From: Silurus meridionalis | Taxonomy: Eukaryota > Chordata > Actinopteri > Siluriformes > Siluridae | Reading direction: 5' to 3' | Length of the DNA: 64,000 nt | NCBI RefSeq assembly: GCF_014805685.1 | Contig: NC_060907.1 | Location: 4,441,473-4,505,472, forward strand | Shown: positions 1-9,739 of the stretch, piece by piece | How positions within the stretch are numbered: the first letter of the stretch is position 1 | How the letters are laid out: the number at the start of each line of letters is the position of its first letter | Notes under the pieces: generated by a model | The model's database searches: none | Seen by the model: the letters and a program-made list of their open reading frames with translations, nothing else | What the model was told of the DNA's origin: nothing | Translations under genes and position numbers: made by a program

Positions 1-20
1 ATTTTTTGTTTTTATTTCAG

Positions 21-549
21 AGATGACTTTGCATTTACGAGGTAAGACACACACTTACACACTCACTCACACACCTACAGACACACACATATGACAGTAC
101 ATTTCATAATTTTAACTTTTTCTTTTTTTACATTTATTGTCTTTTTCAGAAGTGATCGTCATCCGTAGAGGTAAGACACACAGACACACACTCATGTGTG
201 TGTGTGATTGTGTATATATATATATATAAAATATACACCCACACAATATAATATAACAATATATATTTTTATCCCTATATTTTATACCTTATAGTTATAT
301 TATATTCTACTTTTCATTTGTATTTTTTATATGTATTTAGATGCCCCACCCCCTGGGAACAGTCCGGGCTCTACACCTAATCCTCCTCAGACCCCCACCC
401 AATGCTCCTTAGTCCCCCCACCTCATCCTCCTCAGACCCCCATCCCATCTTTCTTAGATTTCTCCACCCCATCCTCCTCAGACCACCCCACCCCATCTTT
501 CCAAGACTTCTCCACCCCATCCCCCTCATTCTCCTTCAGCTTATCCTGA
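21..549 (+). CDS. Last three exons of an unidentified gene: two 21-nt micro-exons and a Pro/Ser-rich terminal exon
   Basis: Seen: three stretches flanked by good splice signals share one reading frame. Micro-exon 21-41 (acceptor ...tatttcag, donor gtaaga) and micro-exon 150-170 (acceptor ...ctttttcag, donor gtaaga) are each exactly 21 nt and phase 1. They encode MTLHLRE and VIVIRRD-type heptads. The terminal exon starts at 341 after ...gtatttag, keeps the frame, and reads DAPPPGNSPGSTPNPPQTP, then a Pro/Ser/Thr/Phe-rich tail with imperfect repeats (STPS, FLDF/FQDF), to TGA at 547-549. An AATAAA lies at 812-817. Known: runs of 21-nt phase-1 heptad exons occur in butyrophilin-type and other immunoglobulin-superfamily receptors after the transmembrane segment. 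Inference: this could be the cytoplasmic tail of such a receptor. Upstream exons lie outside the window and I do not recognise the family. Chance splice-like signals in CA-rich DNA are the main alternative. Confidence 0.5.
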
Positions 550-1224
550 AGCAGGTCTTCAGAGACGGAGGCCGGTCCTCTCGTTAATGTAAGTTGCTCA
601 AAGTTCATAATGTAAACCATTCCTGTTCTAATTACTGTAATTAAACTTTTTGCAAACATTAGTGAGTATTGTAATTGTTTTGAAACTTTGTTCTGTAATT
701 ACGACTTTTTACTGTAAGTTGTTCTGTAGTTAGAATATAATTTCTTATGCTGAATTACTTTTAGTCAACGACAAAATGCTTTATGTTGCAGTAAAGTATT
801 TTGAGAGTAAAAATAAAAAAATAGTTTTGTTTTTGCATCATAACTAACATCTGCATGGTTTTATGCTAGGTTGCTGTTCCATGGACCTGGCCTCCGCAGT
901 TTTTTGGGGGGGATTTTTTTGTTGTTAATTGTTTTATTGTTCTGTAGTTTTTTTTATTTATTGATTGTTCTTGTTATTATTTTAAAATTTAATGTTTTGA
1001 ATGAATATATATATATATATGTTTTTTTATTTTATAAATGATTTAAACAATTAAACAATCCCTTTCTGACTGAACAGACCCTTTATTCATGCACACAGAT
1101 ACACAAAATTGTGCCCCACAGACTACAATATGTGTTCACCAGTTCTCTGGAAAGAACACATGCTGATAGGAAAGTCCCAGTGATGCAAAATTTTAATGCT
1201 GTCTCCTATACATTTGGCCAGCTA
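550..1224. other. 3' flank, no gene seen
   Basis: AT-rich sequence with homopolymer and TA runs (for example 1003-1020). It probably includes the 3' UTR of the preceding gene up to the AATAAA at 812-817. Nothing else is recognised. Confidence 0.4.
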
Positions 1225-1252
1225 TACACACACACACACACACACACACATG

Positions 1253-1286
<34 letters not shown>
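1225..1286. repeat. Compound (AC)n / (TA)n microsatellite
   Basis: About 26 nt of AC repeats followed by about 30 nt of TA repeats. It directly abuts the Tc1 derivative that follows, consistent with TA-targeted insertion. Confidence 0.9.
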
Positions 1287-1290
<4 letters not shown>

Positions 1291-1532
1291 GGAAAATAAG
1301 TATTTGAACACGCTGATATTTTGCAAGTTCTCCCACTTAGAAATCATTGAGGTCTGAAATTGTCATCGTGGGTGCATGTCCACTGTGAGAGACATAATCT
1401 AAAAAAAATCCAGAAATCACAATATATGATTTTTAAACTATTTATTTGTATGATGTCTCTCACAGTGGACATGCGCCTACGATGACAATTTCAGACCCCT
1501 CAATGATTTCTAAGTGGGAGAATGTGCAAAAT
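1285..1532. mobile_element. Internally deleted Tc1 derivative (family Tc1-B), hairpin-like
   Basis: The left half starts agtgaggaaaataagtattt and runs through ctcccacttagaaatcattg and the block around ccactgtgagagacataatc. The right half (about 1456-1525) is its inverted complement. The same arms bound the much larger element at 10977-18860. Here they are joined almost directly and all coding sequence is lost. The extreme right end (normally ...attttcctcact) has decayed. Confidence 0.8.
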
Positions 1533-2177
1533 AATATTATATAAATAAAAATAAATAAATACAAACTACTGGCCAAAATATTGTACACACATTTATGGCA
1601 CTCATTTATGTTGCCAAAATATTTATTATTAGGCCAAAAGTTTTTGGACACTTGACTGTAAGATTGCCATGTGTTCCTTTTAGAACATCCCATTCATTTA
1701 CATTTACAACATCTAAAAGAAGCCCTTATACAAAACGACATACATACATTTTATAAACTACATAAAAACAAACACTCATGGATCTCAATATGGATTAGAT
1801 TATATTATGATTTTTAGATATTAAATACATGCAAAGAAAAAGAAGATCAAGATCAACAGGAGTAATTAGAACAGGAAACTTTTATTTCATGACTTCACTC
1901 TCTGGTATTGTCCTTCTAGTCCATTCTATAACAATATATGGTGCATTGTATATCTGCTGACTTGTCTGATGATAGGGACATCTACAGACAGTGTCATGTG
2001 ATGTTACACAAGCAAATGTGTTAATTTGGAAATTTAGTATGTGCACAAGATCTGTGAAGACTACTTTCTAGAGCATACTGTACCCCTATGTATACTGTCC
2101 ATCTATAGTACAGAGAAAAGTCTAGATTTAGTCTTCCACACTGATCCCCATTTACTCTTATAATAATCTACAAAGTC
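1533..2177. other. AT-rich sequence with a short Tc1-like end fragment
   Basis: Around 1630-1660 ggccaaaagtttttggacac resembles the terminal motif of another Tc1-like family. No gene is recognised in the rest. Confidence 0.35.
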
Positions 2178-2316
2178 TTCTGGGAAGATGTTCCACTAGA
2201 TTATGGAGATTTGTGGAGATACTCTCAAAGGTTAAAGGTCAGAGCTTTATAGCACATCAGATTTATAAACATAATTTATTTCAACAACAACCTTCAAACT
2301 ATAAAATAAACTATAA

Positions 2317-2363
<47 letters not shown>

Positions 2364-2783
2364 AGTGTTGCAAGCAGTCCTTGCAGCAAATCGCTTGGTG
2401 ATGTTTACACGTAAATCCACCACAGGCAATGCAAGTGAGGATTGTACGTGTTGTGCAGCACTTACATGTTCCCCTCTGAACTAAGCTGCTGGTTCCTTCT
2501 GGTGTCTGAGGGGCAGCAGCTACAGAGCACTGTAGCTCCCTCACAAGTGCAGCAGAAATTGGTGCATGGGGGAAGTGCTTTCTCTTCACAATTGCTGCTG
2601 AAATCATTAAGTTGCCTAACTCCTCTAAAAAGCCTCCTCCTGTAGTGTTTTTGTTGGTTCCAGGAGGGGTTCATCGCTGTAAAAATTACAAAGGGATTAT
2701 AAGCCGATATGTCCACCATATTAAAAAAATAATGTTTGTGGTCTAAGCTATTAGTCTTTCTTCTACAGCTGTAGGTGCCAACA
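2178..2783. repeat. Duplicated segment, copy 1 (pair with 8613-9226)
   Basis: From tctgggaagatgttccacta to the piggyBac fragment ending tgccaacaagcta this stretch matches 8613-9226 almost base for base, with a few substitutions and a CAA-repeat and GT-repeat length difference. Flanks on both sides differ, so the homology has sharp borders. It contains a (GT)n tract at 2318-2360. Confidence 0.9.
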
Positions 2784-2961
2784 AGCTACAAAGATACAAG
2801 TACAAGAAAACAACATCTCCCTCACAACTCGCATGCCCTGTCCCACATCTGCAGCATCCCATGGTCCTTCCCAAATATGGTGAACACCACCAAGCATACG
2901 ATGTGGTGACATCAGCAGTTATCCATAGTTTTAGTCCATATTTGGCTGTTTTTTTGGGCAC
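2362..2961 (-). pseudogene. piggyBac transposase C-terminal remnant (A)
   Basis: Known: piggyBac transposases end in a Cys-rich zinc-binding domain that helps bind the element ends. Seen on the minus strand: a fragment with KYGLKLWITADVTTSYAW (about 2950-2895), then after a deletion DISAYNPFVIFTAMNPSWNQ (about 2715-2655) and RRRLF, a frameshift, and finally a Cys/His-rich end containing CTTRTILTCIACGGFTCKHH and CCKDC before the stop at 2362. The catalytic core is missing and the parts are in different frames, so it is dead. The last ~350 bases are repeated at 8800-9157. Confidence 0.8.
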
Positions 2962-3059
2962 ATATTGCCAAAATTGGCATCATCATTTAACACTAGTTTT
3001 ACTAAACCTGTGCAAATTCCCTGGCCCTCACACCTAGGAGCACCCCTGCTGAGATTTTC

Positions 3060-5030
3060 ACAGGCCTGCAGCTCCATTGTTCTCCTGCTTTTGTTGTGCA
3101 AACACACCCATTACCTGTGAGGCCTGGCACATTTGCATTTCTTTACTCAGAGTAGCTCAGAGGCCAGAAGAAAACTCAGAAACAATCTTCTTTTGCCTGT
3201 CCACCCTGTGCATGCCTTGTGCAAAATGTAGGCATTCACCGCTGCCAGGTCCAACATATTGTAAAAAAAACACTACTGGCCACCTGCGTGTTGCCTCTCT
3301 TATGGAATACATCCATGCCATTTGGGTAAACACATGTACACCACACTGTAAAAGCAGAGAGAGAGAGAGAGATGAATTGCAAACATATTTGGTCTCCAAA
3401 TCCGTGGCCATCCAGAACTTGATCCCAACTTTGTCTGGCTTGGTTGCGATATACTGTGTGAATGGACAACGAACCTTGGTAGGGAACAGCTGTTGTAGGG
3501 CCACACCAACAATAACTTGAACTTCATTCTGCTCAACTTTCTTTCATTGCAAAATGCACTGAATTATATATTTTGAATAGCTGGTACTGATCATCGGAAG
3601 AATAAAACTATTCTGTAAATATCTGTGAAATTGTGGAGTATAGGTCAAATAAGAAAACAAAAAAAAATATTGTTATCCTAACCTCACTAAAATCAATAAA
3701 TTGCAATTCAAAGAATAAATTCAATTGCAAAAGTTTTTTATTTATTAATATAAATTATTATTATTTATTTGTTACCATTCATAGTATTGACAGACAGACA
3801 GCGGTCAATTATTATTAGCAACGGTCTGGTATACAAAATAATTGCCTGCCGAACGTTTGGAAGCCCATTCAAGTGAATGGAACGTATTATTAAATTATAA
3901 TAATTATTATCTACAGGGAATGTTTCAAAGATGACCACGTGATCTAAAGCAATGAAGTTCATATTATTTTTTGTTATGCCTTTTACTTGGCACATAACTG
4001 GAAAACTTTCTTGCCTTTTCAAAAACGTCCGCTGCAGACGGAGTGCGCATGCTCGGATTGAATTATTTTCTGTGCCGCATTCTTCTCATATTTAGAATGG
4101 CAATTTTATTATGTGATTACAATTGTGTTTCTGCCGTGTTGTTTCAGTGATTTAGGTATTTCTCCAGAAAACTTCCTGGGGCCGATTTTTTGGTGCATCC
4201 TTATAATTTATGATTGGCCTCACCTGGGCCGGATTTGCCCAGGTCTGATCTATGGTCATGTGTTCTCCTGGAGTGAAACTCTCAGCACAGTTCTTGTTGA
4301 AGCGTGTCCAGATGTAGGAGATTGCAGCAAATTTGTCTGTTTTCACCCGTTCTGCCCGCGTGTCCTTGTCATCAATCGAAGGTGTTGCATAACTGAAATG
4401 AATCTATCTCGGGGCATTGTTTTTTTGATTACTGGCACCAGAAAGCTTTCTGACCAGCAAACCACACTGGCACCAACGGGACACATGATTGCTCTTACAA
4501 ACAGAATTGAAATGAATGCCATCAGTTCATGAATTGCCAAATTCCAGTCCGTCTCTGTTCTGCGGGCTTAATAGACCGTGCATTCCTTGATGGTCTGCAG
4601 CATTCCCACGTCTAACAGGCAAAGGAAGCTTTGAAACATGCTTGTAATTTTATGATGTCGGAAGATAAACAAATAGAGAATGGTAAATTTACATGAACCT
4701 AACTCTAAATGGTTTTATATAAATATCATATGTACTATGGCAATGACAAACCTTAGCAGACTCTGTGGGTCCAGCTTGTGCAGTGAAGCACGAGTCATTT
4801 GTTACTGCACTGGGCATTCCGATGTCCTCCTCTACCCACACAGTGCCGTCTTTTGCCTTGTTTGTTCTTGTTCCGTTTTCTTTTAGGATTCTTCTGAGGA
4901 GGTATCAGTGACCTGCTGGACAAATGAAATCTCTCCTCCATTTAGAGTCTGCTTCGTCCATTTCCTGAAGCCAGGCCAAAGCCTGTTGCGTGGAGAGGTT
5001 CTTCCTGCGTGGCAGTGATACGGAGGCCAT
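3060..5030 (-). pseudogene. piggyBac transposase relic (B), split by unrelated DNA
   Basis: Minus-strand pieces appear in the correct N-to-C order. The N-terminal piece is MASVSLPRRKNLSTQQALAW (about 5030-4905). Next comes MAIHELMAFISILFVRAIMC ... PRDRFISVMQHLRL (4540-4345), then KTDKFAAISYIWTRFN ... GEHMTID (4346-4245). After a ~750-base interruption the chain resumes at 3495 with QLFPTKVRCPFTQYIATKPD, then GIKFWMATDLETKYVCN. A (GA)n stretch and a deletion follow, then CGVHVFTQMAWMYSIREATR with RRWPV (about 3365-3265). The joining of TID to QLFPTK across the interruption is as expected for the family. Frameshifts, stops and deletions make it non-functional. It is a different subfamily from remnant A. 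Confidence 0.75.
3497..4240. other. Foreign insertion inside piggyBac relic B
   Basis: The transposase reading is broken after ...MTID at about 4245 and picks up at about 3495. The intervening ~750 bases are AT-rich, with no recognisable coding sequence and no clear terminal repeats that I could find. Confidence 0.5.
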
Positions 5031-5123
5031 CCTGATGTGCGTTCTCAAAAATGCGAAGAAGAAATGATTGTCTCGCCTGGGTCTGTCTGCTTTTATGCAC
5101 AGCACTGTGCTGTAGTCATGCAA

Positions 5124-6157
5124 TGCAACTCCCTTACATACACAGTCACAATGGACAGAATCACGACCAATTGTTAGGAAGGTTTCCTATTCAGCTCAAC
5201 AAAAAAAAGGACAAAATGTTAGGATTTTCACTATCTAGTGAGCGCTGATCAAGGAATTGTACTCGCCCCAGCAGGTACAGGATTCAGAACACTCAACTTT
5301 TCTGGGTATAGAACTGAGCGTATATGAGGTGATTCTTGCTATCTTAGCTGCTGTTCAGTAGTTTGCGTGATGCAGAATGCATGCTGAAAGGCCACTGCTG
5401 AATGGTCAGTGCTGAGTGACAGGTTGCACGATGTAGAATGGCAAAGCACAGACTGATTCTGTTTTTATGAATGACTGGCCACGCCCTCTTTACCGCTTCA
5501 CAGGGTAATTTTCCCTCCCCTTTGGAAGACACTTGCCCAAATCCCGAACCTAATTAGGCGGATATATGAAGATGGGTGGAGCCTGAGCGAGCCACACGAG
5601 TTTGGAATAAATATAGTCTGAGCCATAAGGCACGCATGAGCACAGCTTTATACAGACAAAATCAAAGGAATGTTCTATACCTTCATTTTCATTTATGTTC
5701 AACAGAAGTCATTTGTGTCTTGTAAAATCTCATTTTCTTTTAACACTCTTTTTTACTTTTAACTCAGAGCACAGAAGAATCTCAATCCTGCCTTTTATTC
5801 AATACAATCATCTACAACTTACTGTAACTAATTATTATGTTCTTGGATGACTATAGTTAGTAGTCAGGCTATTTGAAGTTTCTCGTCCAGACCTCTAGAG
5901 GTTTTTCTAGTCCTTGTTTCCTGTTCCTAGTTTCCAAACCACCTCGGCTCTTGATTACATGAGGCTTGTTAAAAGCTTGTGGAAGATGTGGACATCCCAC
6001 AAGTCTCGAATCACAGAATTCTAAATCTTTCCAAAAGCTTTGATGTTCATTCACATAAATACAATTTTCCTCTTCTCATTTTTCACCCTATTACCAATTT
6101 GTTACTTCAACCCACAATCCATCGATGATTTGATCTCATTTCCCAGGTTGATGCCAG
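5124..6157. other. No gene recognised
   Basis: Mixed-composition sequence between the piggyBac N-terminal piece and the CCN-like exon. I see no coding, repeat or RNA signal that I can name. Confidence 0.4.
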
Positions 6158-6361
6158 CTGCTGGGTGTGTGTGAATGCCCTGCTATGCTGCCAATGTGTT
6201 CTCTTAGAGTCAGGCTGGTGTTTGATGGTTGCGGGTGCTGTAAAGTGTGTGCCGCCCAACTCAGCCAGCACTGTAATACTTACAAACGCTGTGACCAACA
6301 TAAGGGCTTGGAGTGTAACTATGGCAATGATGTGATGTTGGGAGCAGGAATATGTCGAGGT
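6158..6361 (+). pseudogene. Orphan exon encoding an IGFBP-type domain of the CCN (CYR61/CTGF/NOV) family
   Basis: Known: CCN proteins are secreted matricellular signalling proteins whose second exon encodes an IGFBP-like Cys-rich domain. Seen: the open frame contains CECPAMLPMCS, the hallmark GCGCCKVCAAQLSQHC, CDQHKGLECNYGND and GAGICRG, then a good donor gtgagt at 6362. Spacing matches IGFBP modules, and KGLEC/GICR is closest to CCN1 as far as I recall. The acceptor is ambiguous: agttgatgccag at 6157 keeps the frame open, while the better cccag at 6146 puts TGA in frame. No signal-peptide exon upstream and no VWC, TSP1 or CT exon downstream was found in the window. I therefore treat it as an orphan exon from a partial gene copy, though it could belong to a gene with very long introns. 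Confidence 0.65.
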
Positions 6362-6780
6362 GAGTAAAGTAAAACTATGAATATTTGGGTGTGTATGTGT
6401 CTGTTGTGGAAACTCGAAAGTGTGATGCTTTGGCTCTTTATTTAGAGCTAGGATACTATGTGCTTTGGTCAGCCATGTTTTGAACAGGTTACACTGGGAT
6501 AAATAACGACTGGTGTTATTATTATCTGCAGACTCATTATTCATCCAAAATACACACTCAGCAACAAAATTGCATATCTTTTTTATTAGTGTCATGGTAA
6601 CCTAATAGTTCTAATTGTGTAAAAGTAGTGTGGTAGAAGAGGCTCCAAACTGAAATTAAGCACAACATGAACCATGAAGGACACTAAAGATATTTGGAAA
6701 CTGATGATGATCTTTTTTTGTTTTCATCACATATTTACAATGTAATAAAGCAAATAAAGTGTTATTGTCTAAAGAAGGTT
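6362..6780. other. No gene recognised
   Basis: AT-rich stretch after the CCN-like exon donor. No further CCN exon is visible. Confidence 0.4.
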
Positions 6781-6819
6781 AGATTAGGGTTAGTCATCTA
6801 GGGTTAGGGTTAGGGTGTT
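6781..6819. repeat. Short telomere-like (TTAGGG)n motif, with a further copy at 7114-7131
   Basis: gtcatctagggttagggtta is followed by more TAGGGT. The same gtcatctagggttagggt recurs just right of the MITE, so the MITE sits inside a small tandem repeat. Only a few degenerate TTAGGG units are present. Confidence 0.6.
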
Positions 6820-7106
6820 CAAGGGTCACCAACGCGGTGCCCGCGGGCACCAGGTAGTCCGCAAGGACCACTTGAGTAGTCTGCAGGCCTTTTTTCAAAA
6901 ATAGCTGTTTCCTAATTAGTTAAATCATTGTTGCTAATTATTATGAGAAATCATGATCAGTGTCTTCACATAGATGAATGAAGAATAGATGAATCACCGT
7001 GTTATTTCAGATCAGATTAAAAACTGTCTTTACCAAACTGGTAGCCCTTCACATTAATCGGTATCCAAGAAGTAGCTCTCAGTTTCAAAAAGGTTGGTGA
7101 CCCCTG
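6820..7106. mobile_element. hAT-like MITE with GGTCACCAAC termini
   Basis: The left end caagggtcaccaac and the right end gttggtgacccctg are inverted complements with one mismatch. The ~287-bp interior has no coding capacity. A caggggtcaccaac-type terminus is typical of short hAT-type elements. I could not confirm an 8-bp target duplication. Confidence 0.6.
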
Positions 7107-7500
7107 GTGGAGGTCATCTAGGGTTAGGGTGTAGGTCATCTGCCAACACCGATCAGGAAACAATTGGTAAAAATGTAAAAATGTAAGGTGTCAATTCTGA
7201 ATTCTAAATCTTTTTTTTTTTTTTCTCATCAGGTCCTTCAGATTTGCCAGCTTCCAACATTCCTCCTTTACTTTAATCCCCCCACCACACACACACACAC
7301 AAAATAGCAAAAGGCACTTTTAAGAGCCACGTCTATCTTGTTAACCTGCTCTCTCTCTCTCTCTCTCTCTCTCACTGTTTACATCTGTAGATGTCATATC
7401 TGTCTATCTTTCTGTTTCTCTTAAAAGGTCTCTTAATTTTAACACATTGTATGTCTGTCTTTTGTTTTTGTGTATATTTCTGAATATTTTTTGTCAAATT
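7107..7500. other. Low-complexity sequence
   Basis: Contains a (CT)n run at about 7349-7373, a CA-rich patch at about 7283-7303 and a T-run near 7211. Nothing else is recognised. Confidence 0.5.
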
Positions 7501-8611
7501 ATGACAAGGCCAAAATTCAGGCCCTGCCCATCTTGCCAGACTCTTAATCAGGCAAACAGGAAAACTTGTCATGTCTGCTTTGAAAGTCTGTTCACTAAAC
7601 AAAAAATAAAAGACAAAAAAAATAGTAACTAGTTACAGTTACTCGTTACTTCATTCAAAAAGTAACTTAGTTACCTTGTTGATTACTTACACCAAAAAGT
7701 AATGCGTTACTGTTAAAAGTAACTTTTTAGTTACTTTTTTAAAGAACCTTCTTTGATGTTCCCATTAATGCCCTTTATGCGTTATGGTCTACTAACACAA
7801 AACTGACTTAAACACAAAGTAATATGTAAACACTATTTTATTAAATCAGTCAGATCAGCACAAACTGCTTCTGGATTGTGCATGGAGCTCCTGGAGGAGC
7901 TTCAACAGATTGGAGTTGCTGTTTATCGCAGTAGATACAAGCTTTGAACCAGAAAGACACAGTTTACATTTGCCTTAAAAGTTAAAACGGGTAACGCACC
8001 ATACGGTAACAGTAACAAAGTTACTTTTTTTTTTTAGTAACCCGTTACAGTATTAGTTACTGTAAAAAGTAACGCGTTACCGGTAACGCGTTACTGCCCA
8101 ACACTGGTGAGGACAGTCTGTCATGAAAAGCAGAAATGCTGGGCGTATAACTGATTCTGTAACGTATTGCGGTAAGTAAAAATGCTTGTTTTTTACGTGT
8201 TATTTAAAGTGCCTATGTTTGTCATATAGTGAATATTATAGTCTAGTACCAGTATGATGTCTTCTTTGTATGAAATAAAACTTATCTTTATGTTGTGTTA
8301 AAGAGAAACTTTATGAAACCGATTAGGGCTCATTTTCTTGCATTGCACTCCATTGAATGACCTTAAAATAAAATTGCTTTATACAGAATGAATGCACTTA
8401 ATAATGCAGTGGGTTTAACTAATGTGTATGTGTAATGCTTAACTGCTTTTGTTCATTTCAGGTGTGGAAACTTGAGGCAGTGGGTTACAAGCCCATTTTA
8501 TTTATTGGCAAACAAGATGAAAAGAATTCAAATAGGTGGGTTGAAGACATAATCACCCATCTGCTCCCCACTCCTGTCACAAGACATTTTTTAAATAAGA
8601 TGAATTTATGA
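7501..8611 (+). pseudogene. Three-part zinc-ribbon gene relic of unknown function, split by a MITE
   Basis: Part 1 (7501-7620) starts with ATG and reads MTRPKFRPCPSCQTLNQANR, then KTCHVCFESL and a Lys-rich run. This is a CxxC...CxxC zinc ribbon. Part 2 (about 8112-8171) reads QSVMKSRNAGRITDSVTYC and ends at a good donor gtaagt. Part 3 (8461-8611) follows the acceptor ttcatttcag and reads VWKLEAVGYKPILFIGKQDE, then RWVEDIITHLLP, to TGA. I recall fish multi-copy uncharacterised proteins with this same order (zinc ribbon, then KxRNxGR, then LGYKPxL...K), but no function is known to me. The phase between parts 2 and 3 is off by one, and part 1 is cut from part 2 by a repeat element, so this copy is probably dead. 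Confidence 0.5.
7621..8106. mobile_element. GTAACGCGTTAC-type MITE (hAT-like) inserted in the zinc-ribbon gene
   Basis: Both ends are rich in gttact/agtaac motifs in opposite orientation. The right end is ...taacgcgttactgcccaaca-ctg, a very common fish repeat terminus. The left end is truncated or diverged (agtaactagttacagttact). There is no coding capacity. It lies exactly between parts 1 and 2 of the zinc-ribbon relic. Confidence 0.65.
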
Positions 8612-8612
8612 A

Positions 8613-8761
8613 TTTCTGGGAAGATGTTCCACTAGATTTTGGAGATTTGTGGTGATACCCTCAAAGGTTAAAGGTCAGAGCTTTATAGCACATCAGATTT
8701 ATAAACATAATTTATTTCAACAACAACAACAACCTTCAAACTATAAAATAAACTATAAAGC

Positions 8762-8800
<39 letters not shown>

Positions 8801-9226
8801 TAGTGTTGCAAGCAGTCCTTGCAGCAAATCACTTGGTGATGTTTACACGTAAATCCACCACAGGCAATGCAAGTGAGGATTGTACGTGTTGTGCAGCACG
8901 TACATGTTCCTCTCTGAACTAAGCTGCTGGTTCCTGCTGGTGTCTGAGGGGCAGCAGCTACAGAGCACTGTAGCTCCCTCACAAGTGCAGCAGAAATTGG
9001 TGCATGGGGGAAGTGCTTTCTCTTCACAATTGCTGCTGAAATCATTAAGTTGCCCAACTCCTCTAAAAAGCCTCCTCCTGTAGTGTTTTTGTTGGTTCCA
9101 GGAGGGGTTCATCGCTGTAAAAATTACAAAGGGATTATAAGCCGATATGTCCACCATATTAAAAAAATAATGTTTGTGGTCTAAGCTATTAGTCTTTCTT
9201 CTACAGCTGTAGGTGCCAACAAGCTA
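8613..9226. repeat. Duplicated segment, copy 2 (pair with 2178-2783)
   Basis: Near-identical to 2178-2783, including the same flank tctgggaagatgttccacta, a (GT)n tract at about 8765-8797 and the piggyBac C-terminal coding remnant. Homology stops abruptly after ccaacaagcta. Confidence 0.9.
8800..9157 (-). pseudogene. piggyBac transposase C-terminal remnant, second copy
   Basis: The minus strand repeats DISAYNPFVIFTAMNPSWNQ and the Cys-rich end CTTRTILTCIACGGFTCKHH ... CCKDCLQH seen at 2362-2719. The same frameshift separates the RRRLF part from the Cys-rich part, so both copies descend from one already-broken ancestor or from the same defective family. Only the last ~115 codons are present. 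Confidence 0.8.
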
Positions 9227-9241
9227 AAAAATAAATATATA

Positions 9242-9350
9242 TAAATATGTAGATTAGATTATTGATTAGTGAATCTTTTTTTCTAAAACAATGGTATATT
9301 GATTTCCATAATATAACCCAGAGGGTGACAGCTGTATATGAGGAATATAT
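9242..9350. repeat. Left arm of a long inverted repeat (partner 18936-19040)
   Basis: Its reverse complement (cctcatatacagctgtcacc, then ccattgttttagaaa, gattcactaat and caataatctaatctacat) matches 18936-19040 with small indels. The two arms face each other across 9.6 kb of nested transposons, so they were probably once an adjacent hairpin-like repeat that was split by the insertions. Confidence 0.75.
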
Positions 9351-9689
9351 ACAGTGCCCTCCACAATTATTGGCACCCCTGTTTAAGATGTGGTCGTGGA
9401 CTTCTAAAAATTCTCCTTTTTTTTAAAACAACATAGAACCCAAATGCAAAAAAAGAGAAAAATCCAACCTTTCATTTAAGTACATTACTTTGGTGGTAAA
9501 AAAAAAACATACATTTAGAAAATAAAAAACTTGAAATCATGTGTCCCACAATTATTGGCACCCCTAACAATTCCTCTGAAAAATTTAATAATTTTTTTTT
9601 TTTTTATATATTTTTCTGTAGTTGCTAAGGTTGGTCAGGGTATCTAGGGACTTTTAATTAGTAATTCATGATTTCCTGTTTCCCTGGGG

Positions 9690-9697
9690 TATAAATA
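9690..9697 (+). promoter_or_regulatory. TATA-like box upstream of the Tc1-A transposase
   Basis: tataaata lies about 50 bases before the transposase ATG, inside the element. It is conserved in the sister copy at 55725-57121. Confidence 0.45.
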
Positions 9698-9739
9698 TGA
9701 CGTGACACAGAGGCCTAATTCTCTTACCCATTTGTCAAC

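Noticed and set aside
4113..4532. 139-codon plus-strand open frame
   Set aside because: Antisense to the piggyBac relic B coding sequence (ISYIWTRFN, FISVMQHLRL on the minus strand).
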